Source: Theocolax elegans
Taxonomy: Eukaryota > Arthropoda > Insecta > Hymenoptera > Cerocephalidae
DNA length: 64,000 nucleotides
NCBI GenBank assembly: GCA_026168455.1
Contig: CM047426.1
Coordinates: 61,300,958-61,364,957, forward strand
Reading direction: 5' to 3'
The translations under genes were made by a program, and so were the position numbers. Within the stretch, counting starts at the first letter, position 1. The number at the start of each line of letters is the position of its first letter. The notes under the pieces were generated by a model that did not search any database, was not told the origin of the DNA, and worked only from the letters and a program-made list of their open reading frames with translations. Below, one piece after another: positions 57,934 to 64,000 of the stretch.

Positions 57934-59569
57934 TCGATTGCAAGAAATAGACTTATTAAACAAGAATGGTGTATAATAACTACAATTGACACGCAGAAAG
58001 TTTTCGGAATCCAAGAAAATTTTACAAAAATAATACAAGATATTGTACAATCCGACACGTATACAAGGCTAAAGGACGCGGTAACGATAAGCAGAATTAT
58101 TTATTACAAGAAAAAATGCGCGAGTTCTCTAGAATAAGAGACGCTTATATCACTTCAGCGACTTCATATTCGTCAGGAGACGAAGTTTTAGATAAGGGGG
58201 GGGGACGAAAACGCATTCACAAAAAATTCATCACTAGATATAGTATCAATTATTACGCAAATGAGACATCACTCTCGAGAAGCAATGTTAGGAAGAGGTA
58301 CAGCAAAGGCATACATAGATAATGAAATCATGCAAACTTTAGAAAAAATGTCTGTAGAAATGAAGCAACTGGAAGCGATATTACAAATACTACAAGGAGA
58401 AAAAGGAGTAATAGATATTGACAAATCAAGAGTTGAGGAAACAATCAATCTAGCATTACAAAATTTAGATAGTTACTTGGATATAGCCAACACGATAACA
58501 AGTTTATTGTCAACAACAAAGTTTTCCGGCGCTACAAGAAATTTAAGAATTATTTTAAAAATGATAGAAAAAGTATCCGAAACCAAGAGTCCGGTAAAAA
58601 TTGAACAAATAAATGCGGCGATAATTGCCGAGTTCGCTCCAAGAGAATTAACAATTTATAAAGATCACATAATTATGCAAATAATAATACCAATGGTAAA
58701 AAAGGAAACGCACACCTTGTACAAAATGCTTCCAGTACCAGTTTAACAAGGGGATTTAATCCATAATGCAGCGTACATTCAACCCAGGGACGATTTTATA
58801 GCCTCTCTTCCCAACGGGGAAAAACACACCTTTTTAAGTACAACGCAGCTGTCGAGATGCATTAAATTACAAAGGAATTATATATGCGTAAGGGAAAACC
58901 CTGTGCATCTCCAACGAGAGTGTGAAAGCAAATTATTACTGGAACAAGATTATGCAACTTTATGTTCATGCAGAATTAATTTTATGAAACAAGAACTTAT
59001 ACATCATTAAAACTGCTCATACAAGACACTTGTTTACTCAGTCGCAAACCCCACTCGTAAATGTATTTTGCCCAGGATTTGAGAAGATACACACTTTCAA
59101 GAAGCAGGAACGATTTCCCTCTCATCGGGGTGCCACTTTAAGGTTCACGATAACATCTACTACTTTTCAGAGCTGCTTGTGAGAGAAAAGGACAGGTACT
59201 ATTTACCACCATGCAGTTGATCGGAGCAGGAAAAACCTTCCGAGCGATTTAAGACCGAATAAAACTATTAATGTTAAAATTGAAAATCAAATAACTGATG
59301 CTTATTTACATGGATTGGTTATTACGCTAATGCTTTTTGCCGGATGATTATTACTATGTCGATATATTTTCCAAAAATGTATTAGAAATCAATAAAAGAC
59401 AAAGTAGAATACGTCCCAATGCCACCAATTGATCCGACAATACAATGGAATTTCTTACCTCGAGAACACATGTGCAACTCCGAAAACACCACCCAAGACG
59501 TATGAACCAGAACCACCTCCGAATACGCCAGTTTTATCCGAGAAAAATGAACCAAGTAACAATGTTTAA
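57934..59569 (+). pseudogene. Glycoprotein gene, copy D (5'-truncated)
   Basis: Repeats 55221-56848 at a constant offset of about 2713 bp, starting at CGATTGCAAG after the signal peptide, which is absent here. Its helical frame, 58261-58746 (161 codons), is unbroken where copy C is broken, and includes KAYIDNEIMQTLEK and RNLRIILKMIEKV. The same nine-G run (58196-58204) and frame change precede it. The stem, anchor and tail follow in other frames to TAA at 59567. Best-preserved helical domain of the family, but no copy is complete. Confidence 0.55.
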
Positions 59570-60256
59570 GGCACTTAAAAATGACTTATAATTAACAATT
59601 ACTTATTATAATAAAAAAATATATTGTAAAGTGTATATTGTAAATATCAGTCAATATCAATAAGATTTATCCGAAACAAAATTTGATAGTCATATCACAG
59701 ATAGTTGGTAAAGCTATAATTCAAATTTTTGCGACCCGTCATTTGTAGTACCTGTCAATTTGACCGCATTGATGACTTAGACGTGTAGCAAAAATTTGAA
59801 TATTAATATATCTTATACGAAATGCAATATCATTAATTAACATCAAATTTAGGTCAATAATATTAAAATAAACTTTTAATAAATAAAACTAAAAAAATAA
59901 TTAATGAACCCGTACCTATATAAATATTATTATTTGTACTTTAATATTGTTATAATTTTAAGTTATATTAACATTGATTTTATTGTCAATTACTATTAAA
60001 AAAATAAAAAAAATTTTTCCTTAAAAATTAATAATAATTCATCTATATTTATTGTATTTTGTTCAATTATATTCACCAATCACAAATTAAAAAATAAATT
60101 TTGATTTTTTCCCGATTTCAAATTTATGCGCGTATTAATCAGTAATAGATTACAGCGCCGATTATAATACTTATAATTAAATTTGAACTTATTGATCTAC
60201 CATCCGTAGATAACCAGCATTATTTTTGGATTACGTTCAAGAAAGTAAGGAACTCA
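59570..60256 (-). mobile_element. Penelope-like element 3' non-coding region, copy 2
   Basis: Same as 56849-57535, downstream of the stop codon at 60257-60259 on the minus strand. Confidence 0.6.
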
Positions 60257-60980
60257 TTACAATTTGGACCGCAATTTGAGTTGATTAACAATAATGTTAT
60301 AGTAAAATTGGCTAAGATTTTTTGTGTCATCTTTTACATTAATAGCATTCTTCTCTAATTTAATATGGGTCATCTCTGATATCAGTCTTTTTCCCCAAAT
60401 TTTTTTCTCTATCTAACACGTCTACATCCTTAAAATTAAATGTATGGTCATATTTTGTTATATCGTCATTTATAACATATTGCACACCTGACTTTTTACT
60501 ATTAGATTCGTGCTCTTTTATTCTACAATTTAATTTGCCTTTATGTCTCTCCTAAATTTGCTGCGTCACAATCATTACACTTAATTCTGTATACTACATT
60601 TGTTTCACAAAGTTTGTCTAATTTTTCCTTGCCTCTAACAATAATATTACTTAATCCATTACAAATTTTAGGAACAACCCTAATACCCTTCTGTTTCATA
60701 AAACCAGACACATTATTGTAAAAATTTGGGACATAAGGAACGCTTAAAGTTGCAAAGTATCTATTTTGTTTATTTTGTTGAATATTATTGCTATTAGTTC
60801 TATATTTTATTTTTTCCATTCTTTTTCTTATATTATGATTAATAAATTTAATTAGATACTTATTATTAACTAATAACTCTTTAACTATTTTTAAGTTGGT
60901 GTAATGAAATTTCCGGTTTGACAATAAGATTGCCTTATCTACCAACGTATATTTTAAATATGGAAATACAAGATGTTAAT
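60257..60980 (-). pseudogene. Penelope-like element, C-terminal RT and GIY-YIG endonuclease, copy 2
   Basis: The minus-strand frame 60945-60541 starts LVDKAILLSNRKFHYTNL, the end of a Penelope RT domain, then a basic linker, VPYVPNF, a KEKLDKLCETNVVYRIKC block and CNDCDAANLGET, the beginning of the GIY-YIG domain (YxGxT reads NLGET). After a one-base shift near 60541 the next frame gives RHKGKLNCRIKEHE, HTFNFKDVDVLDREKN, KRLISEMTHIK and LSQFYYNIIVNQL, then stop at 60257. This RT-linker-GIY-YIG order and the terminal LISEMxHI motif are diagnostic of Penelope-like retroelements. The same shift occurs in copies 1 and 3, so it predates their duplication. The RT core is missing upstream. Confidence 0.85.
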
Positions 60981-61084
60981 ATGTATTGACGTTATTACTT
61001 TATCTATTTTTTTGCTAACATATGAAATGTGTATATTAACATCTTGTATTTCTGTATTTAAAATATACGTTGGTAGATAAGGCA
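60931..61084. repeat. Inverted repeat at the Penelope 5' truncation, copy 2
   Basis: Arms 60931-60982 and 61033-61084 (TGCCTTATCTACCAACGTAT and complement), 52 bp each with a 50-bp spacer, followed by a further partial TGGTAGATAAGGCAATCTT (about 61117). The left arm is the 5' end of the truncated element on the minus strand; the right arm is the same sequence inverted. Inverted truncated copies are characteristic of Penelope-like insertions. Confidence 0.85.
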
Positions 61085-61115
61085 TCCTTATTGTCGATAC
61101 GTTGTACGATATACA

Positions 61116-61508
61116 TTGGTAGATAAGGCAATCTTATTGAAAAACAAGAACTTATACATCACTAAAACTGCTCATACAAGACACTTTGTTTACTCAGTCG
61201 CAAAACCCCCACTCGTAAATGTATTTTGCCCAGGATTTGAGAAGATACACACCTTTCAAGAAGCAGGAACGACTTCCCTCTCATCGGGGTGCCACTTTAA
61301 GGTTCACGATAACATCTACTACTTTTCAGAGCTGCTTGTGAGAGAAAAGGACAGGTACTATTTACCACCAATGCAGTTGATCGGAGCAGGGAAAAACCTT
61401 CCGAGCGATTTAAGACCGAATAAAACTATTAATGTTAAAATTGAAAATCAAATAACTGATGCTTATTTACATGGATTGGTTATTACGCTAATGCTTTTTG
61501 CCGGATGA
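61116..61508 (+). CDS. Chimeric frame: Penelope RT end fused to glycoprotein stem/anchor
   Basis: A 130-codon open frame. The first 8 residues, MVDKAILL, come from an inverted Penelope fragment (the RT end on the plus strand). From residue 9 (KNKNLYITKTAHTRH) it is glycoprotein sequence: a Cys-poor stem with FEKIHTFQEAG and SGCHFKVHDNIYYF, then KIENQITDAYLHG and the anchor LVITLMLFAG, ending at the stop just inside the anchor. It is the only place in the window where the stem-to-anchor frame is open without a break. No signal peptide, so surface display is not expected. The junction is at TTATTG/AAAAACAAG. Confidence 0.5.
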   Translation: MVDKAILLKNKNLYITKTAHTRHFVYSVAKPPLVNVFCPGFEKIHTFQEAGTTSLSSGCHFKVHDNIYYFSELLVREKDRYYLPPMQLIGAGKNLPSDLRPNKTINVKIENQITDAYLHGLVITLMLFAG

Positions 61509-61731
61509 TTATTACTATGTCGATATATTTTCCAAAAATGTATTAAGAAATCAATAAAAGACAAAGTAGAATACGTCCCAATGCCACCAATTGATCCGAC
61601 AATACAATGGAATTTCTTACCTCGAGAACACATGTGCAACTCCGAAAACACCACCCAAGACGTATGAACCAGAACCACCTCCGAATACGCCAGTTTTATC
61701 CGAGAAAAATGAACCAAGTAACAATGTTTAA
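61509..61731 (+). pseudogene. Glycoprotein anchor end and tail, copy E
   Basis: Continuation of the chimeric frame's gene in another phase: anchor end and Pro-rich tail up to TAA 61729-61731, nearly identical to the ends of copies C and D. One extra A near 61545 relative to D changes the frame. The minus-strand frame 61463-61717 is a shadow. Confidence 0.5.
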
Positions 61732-62419
61732 GGCACTTAAAAATGACTTATAATTAACAATTACTTATTATAATAAAAAAAATATATTGTAAAGTGTATA
61801 TTGTAAATATCAGTCAATATCAATAAGATTTATCCGAAACAAAATTTGATAGTCATATCACAGATAGTTGGTAAAGCTATAATTCAAATTTTTGCGACCC
61901 GTCATTTGTAGTACCTGTCAATTTGACCGCATTGATGACTTAGACGTGTAGCAAAAATTTGAATATTAATATATCTTATACGAAATGCAATATCATTAAT
62001 TAACATCAAATTTAGGTCAATAATATTAAAATAAACTTTTAATAAATAAAACTAAAAAAATAATTAATGAACCCGTACCTATATAAATATTATTATTTGT
62101 ACTTTAATATTGTTATAATTTTAAGTTATATTAACATTGATTTTATTGTCAATTACTATTAAAAAAATAAAAAAAATTTTTCCTTAAAAATTAATAATAA
62201 TTCATCTATATTTATTGTATTTTGTTCAATTATATTCACCAATCACAAATTAAAAAATAAATTTTGATTTTTTCCCGATTTCAAATTTATGCGCGTATTA
62301 ATCAGTAATAGATTACAGCGCCGATTATAATACTTATAATTAAATTTGAACTTATTGATCTACCATCCGTAGATAACCAGCATTATTTTTGGATTACGTT
62401 CAAGAAAGTAAGGAACTCA
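61732..62419 (-). mobile_element. Penelope-like element 3' non-coding region, copy 3
   Basis: Same as 59570-60256 at an offset of 2163 bp. Confidence 0.6.
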
Positions 62420-63143
62420 TTACAATTTGGACCGCAATTTGAGTTGATTAACAATAATGTTATAGTAAAATTGGCTAAGATTTTTTGTGTCATCTTTTAC
62501 ATTAATAGCATTCTTCTCTAATTTAATATGGGTCATCTCTGATATCAGTCTTTTTCCCCAAATTTTTTTCTCTATCTAACACGTCTACATCCTTAAAATT
62601 AAATGTATGGTCATATTTTGTTATATCGTCATTTATAACATATTGCACACCTGACTTTTTACTATTAGATTCGTGCTCTTTTATTCTACAATTTAATTTG
62701 CCTTTATGTCTCTCCTAAATTTGCTGCGTCACAATCATTACACTTAATTCTGTATACTACATTTGTTTCACAAAGTTTGTCTAATTTTTCCTTGCCTCTA
62801 ACAATAATATTACTTAATCCATTACAAATTTTAGGAACAACCCTAATACCCTTCTGTTTCATAAAACCAGACACATTATTGTAAAAATTTGGGACATAAG
62901 GAACGCTTAAAGTTGCAAAGTATCTATTTTGTTTATTTTGTTGAATATTATTGCTATTAGTTCTATATTTTATTTTTTCCATTCTTTTTCTTATATTATG
63001 ATTAATAAATTTAATTAGATACTTATTATTAACTAATAACTCTTTAACTATTTTTAAGTTGGTGTAATGAAATTTCCGGTTTGACAATAAGATTGCCTTA
63101 TCTACCAACGTATATTTTAAATATGGAAATACAAGATGTTAAT
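62420..63143 (-). pseudogene. Penelope-like element, C-terminal RT and GIY-YIG, copy 3
   Basis: Identical by eye to copy 2 at an offset of 2163 bp: frame 63108-62704, the same shift near 62704, and a stop at 62420. The near-zero divergence implies a very recent tandem duplication or an assembly duplication. Confidence 0.85.
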
Positions 63144-63247
63144 ATGTATTGACGTTATTACTTTATCTATTTTTTTGCTAACATATGAAATGTGTATATT
63201 AACATCTTGTATTTCTGTATTTAAAATATACGTTGGTAGATAAGGCA
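63094..63247. repeat. Inverted repeat at the Penelope 5' truncation, copy 3
   Basis: The same 52-bp arms (63094-63145 and 63196-63247) and spacer as at 60931-61084. Confidence 0.85.
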
Positions 63248-63280
63248 TCCTTATTGTCGATACGTTGTACGATATACATT

Positions 63281-63330
63281 GGTAGATAAGGCAATCTTAT
63301 TGTCAAACCAGAAGTTTCATTACACCAACT
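63281..63330 (+). mobile_element. Inverted Penelope stub
   Basis: GGTAGATAAGGCAATCTTAT through TTTCATTACACCAACT on the plus strand is the inverted copy of the RT end at 63057-63106, with two or three differences. It ends abruptly at 63330, where unique sequence begins; this marks the outer edge of the amplified region. Confidence 0.8.
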
Positions 63331-64000
63331 GTTCCCGATAGGCGTGAACTGCCGGCCTAGTTACTTAGGCGTATTTCCTTGGGCAAACGTTCTCAGCGCA
63401 ACGAATATAGAAATTTCGTAGCGTAGGCCGCGCACACGGCGATTTCAAGAATCTGCCGGGGCCGCACGACTCTTCCGCCGGTTGATTACAACCGATAATA
63501 GAAAGGGTGCACGTGGCGAGGGAGGCGAAGTTGTTTTCTTCTCGCGAATATATCTTGAAGTAATCAGTCAACTGCTTCGAAAGCAAATTTTAATGTCATA
63601 GATATTTCATCCTATATTACAAATTTAACTTATTTTAAGTTTTTACCATCCTTTGAATTAGATTTTATATTACATGTTGTATAATCCGTTGTATTAAGTA
63701 GTAATTTAAATGCTGTTTACACTGTTTTACCGTTTCGTTATAAGTTGGCTACCATATCTGTCCAAGCAACGCACAAAAATGCTATACCTGATAATTTCAA
63801 ATAGTCTATTAACACATTAAGTAAGTAACTGTTGCCACTCCCTCCGGGTTTATTATTAAAAATGCAATTTTTCTTTGTAATTTTTAAACATTTCGAAACA
63901 GTGTTGTAAATATTTTTTTTTGTTTATCTTTTAATGAATTTACTTTAAATTCTAATTCATTAAACATGTTACTTTTGTCGTTACTTTTGTTGATGTATTA
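63331..64000. other. Unique flank: GC-rich block then AT-rich sequence
   Basis: 63340-63560 is GC/CpG-rich (GGCCGCGCACACGGCGATTT, GCCGGGGCCGCACGACTC) and then becomes AT-rich. No recognisable protein in the 73-codon minus-strand frame 63365-63586. Could be a promoter-like segment or part of another element. Confidence 0.35.

Noticed and set aside
57820..58050. 76-codon minus-strand frame as a gene
   Set aside because: Chimera of the Penelope end and antisense glycoprotein sequence across a duplication junction.

Overview
The window is AT-rich, repeat-dominated nuclear DNA from an animal, most likely an insect. The support is the mix of element types (an R1-like LINE endonuclease piece, a Penelope-like element, a Ty3/gypsy pol, retroviral-type gag/env remnants, a 5S-rRNA-derived SINE and a piggyBac-like MITE) together with insect-style splice signals. 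The species cannot be told from the sequence. There is a 100-base N gap at 34251-34350. Some of the near-identical duplicated tracts differ by single-base indels, which suggests noisy-read polishing errors in addition to genuine decay.

Layout. 1-1495: a CpG-rich block with well-formed splice sites (donor 942, acceptor 1276, donor 1354, acceptor 1419) that runs into a satellite. 1496-5815: a ~59-bp satellite with higher-order structure. 6369-7163 and 19566-20276: two copies of a CpG-rich dispersed repeat. 7881-8875 and 18860-19545: diverged relics of the same 59-bp satellite. 9210-11290: a degenerate gag-like reading frame on the minus strand and a ~150-160-bp tandem repeat. 12779-14619: a piggyBac-like MITE, a 5S-type SINE with perfect target-site duplications and a LINE endonuclease fragment. 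15229-17200: the only good host-gene candidate, a proline-rich YLPP-motif exon (16100-17044) with a possible Cys-rich exon upstream. 17565-18285: an inverted repeat carrying two perfect histone-type 3' stem-loops. 20819-21001: a tRNA-type SINE. 22085-23850: a decayed Ty3/gypsy pol (minus strand). 24111-25660: an unusual cluster of short hairpins. 27783-33116: MITEs, a second 5S SINE, a 1.2-kb fold-back element and a 650-bp inverted-repeat element filled with a 10-bp minisatellite.

34928-47026: a 12-kb array of the same 59-bp satellite in reverse orientation, with kilobase-scale higher-order repeats. 47700-51490: a decayed retrovirus-like element (LTR-like promoter, gag with zinc knuckles, protease remnant, transmembrane glycoprotein C-terminus; no reverse transcriptase seen). 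51933-61731: two to four partial copies of a two-gene module, a small Cys-rich (CxxC) protein followed by a splice acceptor and a signal-peptide/glycoprotein reading frame. 57536-63330: 3' ends of a Penelope-like retroelement (minus strand, GIY-YIG endonuclease), amplified together with the glycoprotein module by 2.7-kb and 2.16-kb duplications.

Apart from the proline-rich exon, no intact conserved host gene was recognised. Almost every longer reading frame is a retroelement remnant or a frame through the satellite. The most novel signals are the CxxC-protein/glycoprotein module, the histone stem-loop inverted repeat, the hairpin cluster at 24-25.7 kb, and the possible spliced leader into a satellite whose monomers carry TTC-NN-GAA cores.
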